In this document: one piece after another, positions 23,004 through 37,200 of the stretch | How positions within the stretch are numbered: position 1 is the stretch's first letter | Layout: each line of letters begins with the position of its first letter | Origin: Paulownia fortunei | Taxonomy: Eukaryota; Streptophyta; Magnoliopsida; Lamiales; Paulowniaceae | DNA length: 64,000 nt | NCBI GenBank assembly: GCA_019321725.1 | Contig: CM033109.1 | Location: 24,811,548 to 24,875,547 of the forward strand | Direction: 5' to 3' | Notes under the pieces: generated by a model | Database searches by the model: none | Told to the model about the DNA's origin: nothing | Seen by the model: the letters and a program-made list of their open reading frames with translations, nothing else | Program-made: the position numbers and the translations under genes

Positions 23004-23139
23004 ATCCAATGATAAAATATGTTCAAACTTGATTTGTTAAGTTACGATTATTCAATAATAAAATATATTCAAACTTGATTTGTTAAGTTACGATTATCCA
23101 ATGATAAAATATGTTCAAACTTGATTTGTTAAGTTACGA
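23004..23139. repeat. 46-bp tandem repeat, three copies
   Basis: Units start at 23004, 23050 and 23096, each containing AAATATRTTCAAACTTGATT and TTAAGTTACGA. They differ by only a few bases. They lie about 400 bp upstream of the PPR gene start. Confidence 0.9.
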
Positions 23140-23514
23140 ACCGACCTTGAACAAGTTATAAACGATCAATTTAAAGTCGAATATCGAATAATTTAACTTC
23201 AACTTCATTTTTCCTCCTTAGTCTTCTCTCTTAATTCTCCATGTTTTTTTTTTTCCTTTTCTTTTAGTGTCACATTATCTCCTCTTCTTAAAGCATATAG
23301 TTAATTTTTCACATAATATGTACTCAAGTAAAATCACATTAATAATACTTGTATTACCAAACAAAATTAAATAACAAGTTTTTGTAATTATATGTATAAT
23401 TTTTATAAATATTCACAAAATGTCTGCCAAAATCGGTGGCATCTATTATTTCCAAGTCCCATTTCAAACAGCAAATTACAAATATCACTCTTAGAGGTCG
23501 GTAGCTTCATAACC

Positions 23515-26500
23515 ATGGCGTCCCTCGCCGGACCCACTAACCCCTTCCCGCGGCCCTTCAACCGCCGGACCCAAACCCGTAACAGTCCCAGACCCTACCC
23601 ACAACCATCAAATGGCCCGACCAATGGTAATTACAACGGAAACACACTCACTGTAACTGAAAGAAGACTCGACCTTGCGAAGGTGAAGGAGATAGAAGCG
23701 AGAGAGAGAAAAGAGGAAACAAACAGAAAGATAGCGTCCCAGAAGGCCATTTCCATTATACTGAGGAGAGAAGCCACAAAAGCAGTCATCGAAACGAAGA
23801 AGGGGAATTCCAAGAAACTGTTGCCCAGAACTGTTCTTGAAGCCCTTCACGAGCGCATCACCGCTTTGCGCTGGGAGTCTGCTCTCAAGGTCTCTTTTTA
23901 ATTTTAAGAGTTACCCTTTACTTGATTTGATTTCCTTTGTGTTACTTGGTATAAAGTTTCGACTTTTTGTTTTGAATCAGTATTGTGAAAATTTAAGGGC
24001 AAGACTCAAGAATGCTGCCAATGTGATTATGTGAATGTTATATGGTGGATGGTTTTATGGGAGGTGTTTTATCACATACTATTTTTATAGTAGTATATGT
24101 GTGGTATTTGAGAAGATACTAGTCTCTCATGTCAGAGTTGGAATTGTTCCTGCTTAGGGTGGAGTGTTATTGCATTGTATTATAGAATATTAGGAGAAGC
24201 AGGGCTTTTTGCAGTTGCCTTAGGTGTGCAATGCTGCAATATGATGCGGTTTTAAAGTGATAGGTGCTTCAAGAATTGAGTGGGAAAGATGAAAGTGTTG
24301 AGTGGAATCAGTTGGATACGGATAGATACGACTAGCGGCTGAAATAGCATCGTGGAATGGGGAAGGGGATTATGAGTCCTAGTTCCCACCATGTTTGTTT
24401 GCAAATCATGTGCAACGTGATGTGGCAAAATTAAGACGCTGGGAGGTTGAGGTTTGAACATTCCAGGTGCAGAAATCATTTAATTTCTTCTCTGGTCTGC
24501 CTTGGGATTCTTGCAGTTTGCCGGAAGCATGATAAGAATGTTAGCTCAAATTGGGTAATTAAAATGGACATGGAAGAGAAAAGAATAAAGTTATAGTTGG
24601 AGAAAATGTTGATCAGCTGCAGAAAGGAAAAGAACAAAAATATAAAGCAGTCGGGAAGAACACACCTCTAAAAAGAGTTATAGTGAGTGCTTGAATGGAT
24701 ATGAATTAAAAGTTTGAACATATTTCTTAATGCTGAAAGCTGAAACTTTTGCTGAATTTACAAAAGCAGGAAACTTGTGCTCCTTCCAGTGCTAGTATCC
24801 AACAGAAGCATAATGTAATGCAAATGGGTTTGGGAATATCTAGATTCCCTTAAGTGGCAAATTCTATGAAGACAGACGGATGAACCTATCTGATCACAAA
24901 GGCAAATAACATTGGTTATGCTTTTCCAAGTATTTACCTGAAGCAATGTTTTGTATGTAATGCGAGTTATATGAACATGGACAATTTTTTTAGCTTAAAT
25001 TATTCAAAAATAAGCTGGCAGAGACATGAAAAAAGTAATAGAAGATTCAGGCGGCATGTCGGGCCATGTGAGGAACTAGTTAGACTCTGCCACAAAAAAA
25101 AAAAGACTTATAAAGCACAGTAAGTTGAGCTGGAAGTTAGTATTACTTAAAATGATTGTGTTTAGCAATAGGAGCTTCCATACAAGCAATAATGTGAGTC
25201 TGGCTAGTGACCAAGAAATGCAAGAGTTTCTTCTACACCCATGAGAGATTTGTTGATGCATTTATGTAATCAGTCTGTTTTGAACAATTGAAGCATTTAA
25301 AAATCTTATGGACGTTACGAACTAAGTCAGGTTGTTGAAACTGTGTATAATATCATATTTTCAGTTTGAATAGACGAGTAATTAACTAATTATGATCATG
25401 AAAATGGATGAATGTGTTGGACAAAGTTAATGGCCATTTCAACTTATACTGTTATGCATCTGGATCTGATGTAAGATCATCTCCTCTAAGTGACCTGAAA
25501 TGCTCATTTTTAGGCTGCTGTTTTGACCATTTTAAACGCCAACATAAAGAAGATGGCATTCTCAAATCTCTCTCTCTCATCATATTATGCCAAAAAAATT
25601 TCGAACACTGTATAGTGATTCTTATATCATGTTGTGTTGGATTTGAATTTAAGGACAAATACTCTGATTGACAATTCTAATTTTTACAATAATGTTTTCA
25701 GGTTTTCGAACTCCTTCGTGAGCAACTTTGGTACAGGCCCAACTCTGGTATATATATCAAGCTAATAGTCATGCTTGGAAAATGCAAGCAACCTGAGAAG
25801 GCTCATACCTTATTTCAGGCAATGATTGATGAAGGGTGTGTTGTGGACCGTGAAGCTTACACTGCCCTTATGTCTGCCTACAGCCGAAGTGGCCTTTTTG
25901 ACAAAGCATTTTCTATTCTCGAACAAATGAAGAAGATTTCTGACTGTCAACCTGATGTCTTCACGTACTCAATCCTCATAAAGTCATGCGTCCAAGTTTA
26001 TGACTTTGGCAAAGTACAATCTCTGCTTTCTGACATGGAAATACAGGGAATCAAGCCCAACACAATAACCTATAATACTCTCATTGATGCCCATGGAAAA
26101 GCAAAGAAGTAATTCTCTTTTTTTCCTTTACTTGTTTAATCTCAGTCTGGTTGCCAGGAAAAGGTGAAAATTTTATGAATGAAGTGTTCCATTCTCATTG
26201 ATGGGTATGAGATGGTGCAAAACAGGAGTTTAATGTTTTTAGTTATACTTTCAAAGTTCTTTCTCATACTGAGTTCAAGAAAAGAAATCTAGGCACCCAT
26301 CACTTTCACAATTGTCTCCTTGAGGATGTTGCATCCCTAGATTTTTTGAAAGCACTAGTAATCATCAACTCACAGATTGTTCTTATTTTCTGCAACCTAT
26401 AGGCCTGATTCTTTTTCCTTTTTCCTTTTTTTTTTTTTTGGTTTTTGGTTTGTACAATGTGTTATCTTTGTGACCAGATGCTGCATTTTGTTGGAGGTAT

Positions 26501-27216
26501 GACTCAGAATATTGTATTCATCTTTTGTTGCTAATAGGTTCACAGAGATGGAATCATTACTTGTGCAAATGCTTAGGCAACGGGAGTGTCAGCCTGACGT
26601 GTGGACCATGAACTCCACACTCAGAGCTTTTGGCGGCAGTGGACAGATCGAAATGATGGAAAAGTGCTATGAGAAATTTCAGAGTGCTGGCATTGAACCC
26701 AGCATCAAGACATTCAACATACTTTTAGATTCCTATGGCAAAACTGAAAACTATGAGAAAATGAGTGCTGTGATGCAATACATGCAGAGATATCACTTCT
26801 CGTGGACCCTTGTCACTTACAATATTGTCATAGATGCATTTGGAAGAGCTGGTGATTTAAAACAGATGGAATTTTTGTTTAGGCTGATGCAGTCTGAGAG
26901 GATAAAGCCAAATTGTGTTACTCTTTGTTCACTCGTAAAAGCTTATGGGCATGCTGGAAAAGCTGAAAAAATTGCAGCTGTTTTGCGATTCATTGACAAT
27001 TCTGATGTTATGCTTGATACTGTGTTTTTTAACTGCTTAGTAGACGCCTATGGCCTGATGGGATGCTTTGCAGAGATGAAAGGCGTGATTGAGATGATGA
27101 AGAGGAGAGGTTGTAAGCCCGATAAGGTCACATATAGAACCATGATAAAAGCATATACAATGAGTGGAATGACTAGCCATGCCAAGGAGCTTCAGAATGA
27201 ACTTGCTTCATTGTAG
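23515..27216 (+). CDS. P-class PPR protein, probably chloroplast
   Basis: Exons 23515-23889, 25702-26108 and 26538-27216; 486 residues. It closely resembles the Arabidopsis protein I recall as At5g48730, annotated as chloroplastic. The N-terminus (MASLAGPTNPFPRPFNRRTQ) is rich in Arg, Ser and Pro, as in transit peptides. A basic helix follows (residues 55-110), then KKLLPRTVLEALHERITALRW. About ten PPR motifs of 35 residues run from about residue 140 to the end (for example PDVFTYSILIKSCV, PNTITYNTLIDAHG, PSIKTFNILLDSYG, PDKVTYRTMIKAYT). Such proteins bind organelle RNA, one repeat per base, and act in RNA stability, splicing or translation. No PLS-type E or DYW domain is present. The second exon junction restores KAKKFTEMESLL. 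An upstream in-frame ATG at 23392 is less likely because the family starts near MASL. Confidence 0.92.
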
Positions 27217-27543
27217 AGGATTTCCTGTGGATGGAATACTGCTCAGAAAGAACCTCATATACCAAGTTATGTGCAAAGTTGTGGAGGAGAAGGCATCAGT
27301 TTTTGTCGACTAATCTTTCCATAATCAGTGTAGTCTGACACCGTATCGATTTGTTAATATACATTAAAATGAATTAATTTGTGTTAATTGTTAGAATCAG
27401 TTATTGCTTATCCTTCATATGTATTACAGTCCAATACAAGGTTAAATTTGAAATTGGATTTGCATCCGCATTGGTTTGATCCAAATGGTTCCCAACAGGA
27501 TATGAAGGTTGTATTTTACATGAAAACAATGTATAAGTGTATA

Positions 27544-27571
<28 letters not shown>
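27544..27571. repeat. (GT)14 microsatellite
   Basis: A pure GT dinucleotide run followed by a T run, lying just past the PPR coding region. Confidence 0.9.
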
Positions 27572-27577
<6 letters not shown>

Positions 27578-28361
27578 TTTTTTTTGGTTTGGGTTTGGGG
27601 TGTACAATGTCCATACTAAAAATTTTGATATACTAAATATAAATTGAATTACCGAAAAATTTATCAGAGATCGTAGTATAATATTATCAAATTTCTATAA
27701 AAATTTCTTGATTATATGAGTGTATGTTTAATCTAATATACAAAGAACTTCACACAAACAATTTGGCATCTCTAATTACTATATGATGATTAAAGCAATG
27801 AAGAATTGAGAATTTACCATGCTTGAGATTGACACCTTTAGTAGTAAGTTTTGTTCTTGAGGTTTAACATAGTTGGTGAATTTAAGACAAAATCGATGTT
27901 TAAATTGAATTAATTATGACCCAAAGCATTATAATTCTTGGAATAATCCTCAAACATGCACCAAGTATTTTTCAGCATTATAAACACATGAAAAAAATTC
28001 TTATTTGAAGGAGAAAAATATTTTCCAATATTTCTTTAATTACTATTCGACGGCCATAAACTTTCTAATTACAACGATCTTTCAAAATGAGAAATTCGTA
28101 GTATTTGTATTTTCACCTAGATCATTTATTTTACATCTAAAGGTTAAAAACATATTACAAACAATGCCATTCTATAATCGTAAAAAATTTAAAAGTTTAC
28201 ATAAGAATCACAAGAAAAATAAATATACATGTAAAAAATACAGGCCCAAAACCGAAATCACAAAAGGCCCACTTGTGTCATCGTCTAGCCCACTTTCTCA
28301 CGCACAGAGAGAAACGCTCGATGTAGTTTTTTATAATCTGTTTTTTTTTTTTTAAACAGAG

Positions 28362-28393
28362 AAATAAATAAATAAATAAATAAATAAATAAAT
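28362..28393. repeat. (AAAT)8 microsatellite
   Basis: A tetranucleotide run upstream of the EAF1 leader. Confidence 0.9.
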
Positions 28394-28539
28394 TGCTAAT
28401 CTTTTTGAGAGAGAAAGTGAAGGAGCAACGAAGACGAACGAACCTGAAACACCATTTTACATAAAAATCTCACGCAGAACACACACTGGCATATACATAC
28501 ACGTATTTATATATATCTATTTATCTCTATATTCATATA

Positions 28540-28713
28540 CAGGGTAATGCTTTGATAATTTTACGTACTCTAGGGCAAAAATAGTCCCTTTGCTTTGAGT
28601 TGAGGTACCTTGTGCATCAAAAGCAAAACCCTAGGAGCAGAGCCTAAATTCTGAGTGGTCTCCCGTTTTTTAAGCCCTAGATTGCAATTCATTCGTGGTT
28701 AATCACAATTCAG
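28540..28713 (+). promoter_or_regulatory. EAF1 5' leader exon with telo-box
   Basis: The sequence here is non-coding and ends AATTCAG at 28713 before GTAATATTTT, a good donor. AAACCCTA (telo-box) stands at 28626-28633 and again just inside the intron at 28741. Such boxes are common near the starts of broadly expressed plant genes. The exact transcription start is not determined. The intron then runs about 2.5 kb to shortly before the ATG. Confidence 0.55.
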
Positions 28714-31250
28714 GTAATATTTTCGCGCTCTCAGCTATGGAAACCCTAAAATTTGGAGCTCTGCTCAAGTTCGCTCTAACCCTAGAATTTTTTCCGCGCG
28801 TTTTTTGATTGAATTTGGGGTTTAATTTTGGGGAAATGGATATAAAATTGTTGATTACGTGTTTCTTTTCATGCATTTTGGTTGAATTGCACTGTGGGTT
28901 TCTGGTGTCGAGTTGTAGCCGCACTTGTGAGCTTCTCTAACGATTGGCATTTGAGTAGTTGTTGGAATTCCGTATTGCATGCTGAATGAGTTGAGTGGTT
29001 CTTTCCGTGTGTGCCTTATTATTTTTCTGAGGCTTTTAGTTGATCAGTTATGAAAGTTTGAATATGAGAGGATGGGTAGATAGGCTTGTGAGGTTACATT
29101 CGCGAAGTCTGATATTTCTGGGACACGCAACCCTCCCTCCCCCACTCCATATCTTTCTGAGCCAACGTGTCAACCGAGTCTAGTTTTCTGTTAAGTTAGC
29201 GAACTTTGACTTGCTTTAGTTGAAGTCATCGAATCAGTGACGTGTCAGATGGGTGGATTTAATGATGGTATCATATATCCATTATTTTACTTAATTCAAT
29301 GCAAATGCACGTGCATGCAATGCTTTGCCACTTTCCTTTCATATTTCTGCTTACATTTAGAGATTTCTGGATTTGTTTCCCAATCTTTGGACAAATGGGA
29401 GAAGAATCCTTGTCACTCTTTTCCACCAACCTTCTGGATGATATACTGTACATACATGAATATGCTTCTTGCCTCTGTCTTTGTATACGGAATGCACTTG
29501 CGATATGCATGTTGGAGTGGGTGCATATATAGTCGTGTACCTTTACGCATATGCTTGCAATTTATGATATCTTGGATCATGTGGTATAATTACATGAGAT
29601 TGTTTGATTCAACATTATATAGGCTGGTGATATGCATGTTGGAGGAGGTGCATGTATAGGTCCTGTACCTTTATCCATATACTTGCAATTTATGGATCAT
29701 GTGTAGAATTACATGATATTGTTTGATTCGACATTATATAGGATCTATAAAGCACTAATACGCCAGAAATTGGTACCGTGCAGTATCTGACCCTGCTTGG
29801 ACACAAATACGCGTTAGAGTATCTAAAATCCAAACAAAAAGAAAAAAATCGGATACAGTGCCCCCCTCTCAGGACATGGTTGCATGTCAAAGCATCCAAA
29901 TTTTTTGAAAATAATCAATGACTAAGTCACCAGTGTCAAGTTGAATGCCGTTAAATTTTCTTCCTCACCTCTTGATCCCTAATCTCATCTTCATCACTCT
30001 TCTCATTTGTCTCTATCTTTTTTTTTCATTTAATAATCGAAGTGCTCCAGTTAAATCTTTATGTTCTTTTGGAAAAATAAAGTGTTGCTCAGGTTTTTAG
30101 TGAGAACGAGAATGGCGAAGCACGCCATGCCATGGAGACTGGGAAGACAAATAGAGCTTGGCATTCTCTAAAAAGAAAATTGTTTATTTATTTATTTAAA
30201 CTTAATTTTTACTGTTTACGTTTTAGTTCTTCAACTTTGTGTCTGCAAGTGGGCGAGTAAATGGATGGGCCATCTAGATTGTGAATTGGGCCACGAACTT
30301 GGCTTTACTTATACAAAACAAAACCCCCATGTTTAGCAGTCATATCAACAGTCAAAAATCAAAATTATACATGTTATTTTCCAAAATCACCGTGTCTCAT
30401 GTCCCTACTGTGTCGTATCTGTGTCCCCTTGTCCGTATCTGTATACGATCTTTTTTTGTTCATTTTTTTGACATCTTTTCTGGTCAGTTCATGGAATTTA
30501 GTTTACTAGATCTCTAATTTGTTTTGTCATTTTAGTGGTGACATGCATCAGGGCATTCATCATGCTGATTTTGTTCTTAATGCTTGGGCTCTGATGAATG
30601 CTTGTTTTATGTTTGTGCTGTGTCTCGTGCTATTAATCTTGTACATTAACAGTCCTTTAATAGCGTTTCAATTGGTCGATATTGTTGTTATTGGTTTCAT
30701 GGGTTAATGTCTTTGCTAAAACTTTCTTGCCAACTTCTCTTTCACTCTACATCTTCTTTCAATAAGCTACCATAGTAAGCAGGTATGCATTGCAATGCAG
30801 TTTCATGATGACTGTACTGTATTTCTATGCTAATAAACCCTGTGAAATGTTTAGGTTATATATGTTTTGTGAATTCAATGACTTACTATTAATTCCTATA
30901 TGTACTTATTTCTATGAGTTGGACTATTAGTATACCTAGTTACACACCATGAAGGTCAGTTAAAGGCTCATGCTGGCTATCTGCAATTAACATGATCAGC
31001 AAGCCTCCCTCATGTGTAATTTGTTGGACGCTGTGAAATTGGTCCCTTTTGCGATTGTTGGATTTCTGAATTGTTTTTGCTGTTGTTCAGTGTCTTTCTA
31101 GCCAAGCTCTCCATTTCATGTCCCTCTCCCCTTGTCTATGTAGATTATGCACTCGAGTTATTTCTCCTCTGTGTATTCTAGTTCTTTGCTTGTAATAAGA
31201 CTTTTTGCTCTGTGTCATAGGAGTTTACTTCTTGTGTTAATGGAGGAAGT
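28714..31250 (+). other. Long 5' UTR intron of EAF1
   Basis: About 2.5 kb between the leader exon and the first coding exon. An approximate duplication of about 100 bp lies at 29500-29750: CGATATGCATGTTGGAGTGG at 29500 and a TGATATGCATGTTGGAGGAG variant near 29628, each followed by TACCTTTA and CATATRCTTGCAATTTATG. Small frames here look like chance. Confidence 0.5.
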
Positions 31251-31274
31251 TATATGTAGCTGTTGAAGTGGGGA

Positions 31275-34200
31275 ATGCATGGATGTAGTTCAACATCTGT
31301 TCTCATAGTCAATGCCGAAGTTGATTCTATGGGAGGAGTTGTTGAAGGCGGAGTTGGTATTGCTAACAAAACGTCTCCGCGGAAAGCAGCAATTGAGAAG
31401 GTTCAGGCAGAGCTCAGGTAACGATGCTATGCTGCTTAACTTTTATACTGGGTCAACTACACATTCGTGTTGTTAAGTTTTATATTTTAGTCATGACATG
31501 AACGCTTTATTGTGATAACAGGCAAGAATATGGAGTTCGGGACGAACGGAGAAGAGAATTGGAATATCTTGAGAAAGTATGAAGCTTAACTTGATTGCTT
31601 TTTTGAACATATATAGAGCATTTTGGACTGCTTGATTTCTTTTTGTTTGCAGGGTGGGAACCCCTTAGATTTTAAGCTTGGGAATGTTGCTTCAGTTAGT
31701 GTCCAGTCAACTTCAATTACTGATCAACATCCTGATCAGTTTGTGATCAGGTATCTTCCATGATTTTTCTTTGTATTTTAATTTATTTAATTGGCTTGAA
31801 ATTCTGTTTTTGTATTTGCTTAAATTTTTGTTCTGACATTGTAGTGAGGCAAAAGGTAGTTTTGCATTTACTGCATCACCTCATGGAGACTCTGTGGAAA
31901 GTAGCGGTAGACCTGGGACAACTCCTTGTGAACCGAATAGTGCTGATAATCTCATGTTATTTGATGTTGAACATGGATTTTCTGAAGGTGGTAGGAGTTT
32001 GTCGCATCCCAGCAGGAGTAATGTTGCGCCATCTGAACAGTCATTTCTGATGGATGGGAGTCATAAAACTCAGGAACATGGGGATTCAGCTGCTTTTGGT
32101 CTCCCTAGAAAAGCATATAAGAGACGGTACAGGTCCCGCCCCAATCGTGATGGAGCTAGGTCAAGTTCAACTGACATAAATCCAACTCGTGTCTGTCATG
32201 GCTCTTCTTTGCCTTCTCGCCATGGCCCCAGGGATGTCAAAGGATTGGTATCAGATGCAGAAAATCAAAATATATCATTGAATTGGAATTCAAAGCCTAC
32301 AAGTCCAATGGATGTTCCTAAGACTGTATTCGCAGATGGTCAGGATGATATTGGGTTGGATGGTTTAAAGTCTGTTGAATCAGCCAAGGACCTGATTAAA
32401 GGTGTTTCAGTAGATGCTGCATCAGATGCTATTGCTTCCAAAAACCCTCTAGATGAGCAACTTAACCAACAATCACTTTCAGGTGCAGCAATAACTCCTA
32501 ATCAAATGGATTCTTGTGGGCCTGAAGCAATCCAGGTGATGGAAGAGATAACTTCTGAAGGTATTGAGTGTCAGCCAAGTGTGACTGCTACAAAAGTTGA
32601 GAATCAATCTAGTTCGTGCCAGATGAATGGTTTCAGCAGAAAAAAGGTTGATGAGATGACAAATGACGCTCATAATAGCAGTGCTTCTCGTGGCATAAAG
32701 GTTTTGGATTCTGAGTCATCTTGCACACAAACCAGCCTAAGTATTGATGGAAATAATGATAGTGAAATGTGTACTAGAGTGAGAAATGTTGATTCTAATG
32801 GGAACCTTAAAAATCAAACTTTTCAAGATGGGACCCCAGTTATAGAAAGTGATATATGTGTAAAAGAAAAGAAAGATACTGAGGGAATTGACAGTTCTAC
32901 ACTTGTCAACAAGGAGAGTGCTTCTGCTTGTCAAAGCCAGCGAGATAATGTTTTTTCACTCCAACCGGAGGTAGAATTAAATAAAAGCGAATCTGTTTTG
33001 AAAAGCAAGGTGAAAGATCAAGTTATCATTGAGGGGATGGAAGCTTGTGGCCCCACTCAATTAGAATCTGTGAGAAAACCTACCGATCCTTTCGTTGACA
33101 ATCCTGGACTGCAGAATGAAACATCCTGTGATATTAGGCATCAGGATTCTGTTGATGTCTTAAAAGCAGATCTTCCTCGGCTGGATTGTTGACTAGGGTT
33201 CCTACTGTTTCCCTTGAGGCACAAACTTCTTCTGGGTCCAACTCAAAATTGGCTAGCAAAATTGATGAAGATTCAATCTTGAGAGAAGCACAAATCATAG
33301 AGGTTATAATCATGCATTTGCGTTTAATTTATCTCATCTGTTTGTGCTTGAAAAATGTTTTTATGTAATCTGTTGTTGGACCAATATATAATTATTGAAT
33401 AGGCAAAGCGAAAGAGGATTGCAGAGTTGTCCATTGTGACTTCTCCAACAGAGATTCGCCGGAAATCTCATTGGGATTATGTGCTTGAAGAAATGGCATG
33501 GTTGGCAAATGATTTTGCACAGGTTTGACTTCATAAATTTTCTGAGCCTTTTGTTCCAATGCAGTTTCTTTCATATTCTTTTGATTTTTATTGTAGTACA
33601 GATTTATCTGGAATAGATATTGACTATTTTCCTTTTGTGGATTAAATTCCAATTTTGAGAGCCTTCCTGTTTTGCATCTTCTCATGTAGGAGCGTATTTG
33701 GAAAATAACAGCTGCAGCTCAAATATCTTATCGAGGTGCTGTTACTTGTCGGTTGAAAAAACAAGAAAAAAGCTCTCACATGGATGCAAAGACAGTTGCT
33801 CATACCTTGGCCAAAGCTGTCATGGAGTTCTGGAACTCTGTAGAGCTACAAATTCAGGTTTGGACCCTGTCCTTTAAATGTTTTGCTGCCTCTGATTCCA
33901 TTATGCTGTTGGTTGTCATTCAAGCTTGTTTTGCCTTTTTGACATTGAATTGCAGCTTGGAACAGTTTATAGCGTATTTTTCTGAACTCTTGAGCTGATA
34001 TTATGTACTCCCTCTGTCCCATTTTCATGCATCCATTTTGACTCACATGGAGTTTTAGATGAGAGTTGAAAAAGTCAAAGTTTTATATACGTGTGCTTTA
34101 TTCCCCTTAATTGTAGTGATTGAGAGATAATGTTGTCACATCATTACTTTTGGTAGTGTTTTTTTTGATGAAAATATATCCATTTTAGGAAATGGAGCCT

Positions 34201-37200
34201 TATTTTGATAAGTCTGGAATAGGAAATGACTAATAATTTTGGGATAGGGAGTCAGAAGCAGTGTATCTGAAGAGTTGTCAAAAAAAGTCCAATGTGTATG
34301 AACTGCAGTGCAACAAACCTAACATTGATGGACTAAATCCTGATTTAAAAAATCCAACATTGATGGACCAATGTCTAATTTCTAATTCTTAGCTATTCTT
34401 ATTTTTCGTTGATATTTTTGTTGGAGATATTTGTTGTGTTTCTACAGCCTCCTGGGGTGTTTCATAATATTTTAGTACCTTAGGTTTTATGGCTTTTTGC
34501 TCATTGTATGGGAGTGTCTGCATTAGCCATTTTGTGCTATAGTTGGACAGCACACATCTGTGTAAAAGACTGACCTCCTAATGAATGTATTTTCTAAAGC
34601 ACCGTTCTGTATCGTAATTTTGGTATAATAATTTAGGTATGAGCAATTAGTTGTTTTTTTTTTCAGCTTTCTGCTCCCTCCTCGTATCTTTTCAGGCATC
34701 AATAAACTGGTTGTTGTTGATGCCAAACCCCTTCATCTAGGTACAGATGACTTTAACAAGGATAAAATAACATATAACATGATGAGTATTTGCCAATTTG
34801 GTGGCTTTTGCAGGAGACTAGCAAAGAACTGGAGCAGCAATGTCAAAAGAATGGGGCACTTTCTGTTCGGGCTTATGCGGTCAGACTTCTAAAATGTAAT
34901 AAACCCAATATTTTTCATAACCAAGCCGAGGTGCCGCTAACACCTGATAGAATATCTGACTCGGGAATCCTGGACCTGTCATGGGAGGATAATTTTACGG
35001 AAGTATGAATCATCCCCGAGATCTTGATATATTTGTTTTATATCAATCCTCCCCCTCCCTCTCCCTCTCCCCAGGCCCTCTCCTTTCACACACACGCACA
35101 CCTTCTTTCCTGATGATTAATCAAATCTTGCTTCATATACACCCATAATATGGATGTACGATATGTGTTTTGGTGTGATGCTATGAACTTGCCTGGTTTA
35201 CTTATCTGTACGTTGCGCCATTATCATTCAGGAGAACCTCTTCTACACAGTCCCCCTGGGAGCATTGGAGACCTATAGAAAGTCAATTGAATCTCATGTG
35301 GCTCAGTGTGAGGTATATATGTTGGTTAATCTGTGTGCATTATAACCTATATCATTACAACCTATATCATTACCTATTTTTACTGCTTGCTTCATGTTTT
35401 ACACTTTTTCTTCTTCTTTTATTATAAGTGGTCTATCGAATACATTCTTAAATAAGAAAAGTATTGTTATTGGTGCTTCTAAATGGGCAGGGTTACTGAA
35501 AGTCAAGTTTATGAAAATGCTCATTAAGTAATAATAAGAAAGCCATTTCAATAATATGATGGACGCCCACGATATATGAAATTTGTAACCCGGTCTTATT
35601 CTTTCTACAGGATAGTTTGTTTCGAGAGTTTAGTATTAATTCAGAAATGTCTTTTCAAGCATAAAAATAACATTTTCACGGCTGAGAGGGTTTGGTAGGT
35701 GATCTATAGTATTAATATGGATATATCTACTTATTTCTTTACAGATTCCTCTTCAGGTCTTCATTAGTTAATATAGGGATTAATGTCAAGTGACAGTTTC
35801 GACATCACATTAATGTCTACTGTCACTAAATATAGTTCTTCTGCAGCGACAGAGAGAGAGAGAGAGAGGGGAAAAGAAAAATGACATATTACTTTCTTGT
35901 TTCTGGAGACCTACATGCTCATTATACGCCCTGTCGAACTGGGGAACTTTGGTGAAATTCTTGAGAACAGTTTACTGGTGCTTGTGGTGCCCCTTGTTTT
36001 AGGTTATATGATTCTGGCTCTACTTCTCTGTGGAACTTGTGTTCGTTGCAAAAGTTGTCTTTCCACCAATCTTTCAAATTTAAAAAATATTGTTTTTATG
36101 CTACCGCGTAAATAAGATGAAGACAGTTCTAATAAACCAAGAATTTGAGAAAGAAATTAGAAAAAGAATGTGGACTAAAAGTTCTTGCTAGCTCTCTTCT
36201 ATGATCTAATAGTGATTAGTGAATATCACAACTAGTCTTCATATTTTATTTTCTAACCTTTTGGTGTCTGAGCTTCCTACTATTCATTTTCTTAAACTAT
36301 TCAAATTTCTCCTCAGAGAATTGGATGCACTGTGCAAGAGGAAGTGGAGACATCTGCATGTGATGCTGCAGCAGGTAAAGTTGCTTGTTTCTGCCTTGCT
36401 TGCTGATTTATTTTGACAAGGTTGCTTTCTACTGCAGACTTTGAATCTCAAGATAATGCATATGACGACGATGAGGGGGAAACAAGCATATATAATATGC
36501 CAGTGGCCTTTGAAGGTAGCATATCTTCAAGATATGGCCAAAAGAAGCGGAAACACTTGACACATGCTTATGGTACGAGGTCGTATGAAATAGGCTCTGA
36601 TTTGTTGCCTATGCAGTGTGCTGAAAATAAAGTAGTGACTCAACAATCTGCTTTACTGGCGAAACGGCCAGGCAGCACTCTTAATGTGTCAATCCCAACA
36701 AAACGTGTGCGAACTGCTTCCAGGAGAGTTATCAGCCCTTTCACTGCCGGAGCATCTGGATGCATTCAGATGCCCAATAAAACAGATGCTTCAAGTTGTG
36801 ATACCAATTCATTTCAGGATGATCAGAGCACCCTACGTGGTGGACTGCTTGTTCCAAATAGTTTGGAAGTTGAGTCAGCTGGGGATTTTGAAAAGCAATT
36901 GCCATTTGACTCTGCAGAAGTATCAACAAAACCTAAGAAGAAGAAGAAAGCAAAGCATCTGGTATACTATAGCATTTGCTATCAAGTATGTTTATTGTCA
37001 TTGTATTCAATTTGTCGAATTATTGAATTTTTCTTTGGTATTTTTTGGCAGAATGCTGCATATGAACAGAGATGGCAGGTTGATTCAAGTTTTCAAAATG
37101 AGCAGGTGAATCATTCATGTCATTTGAATATAGCTCTTTTTTGTTTTTGCATATAACATTGAAAATGAGCTGTTGATTCACATAAGCTTTACCATGTGGG

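Larger units (their letters stand above)
27217..28540. other. PPR 3' UTR and intergenic DNA
   Basis: This holds the PPR trailer, a (GT)n microsatellite at 27544-27571, AT-rich DNA and an (AAAT)n microsatellite at 28362-28393 just before the EAF1 promoter. No gene is seen. Confidence 0.5.
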
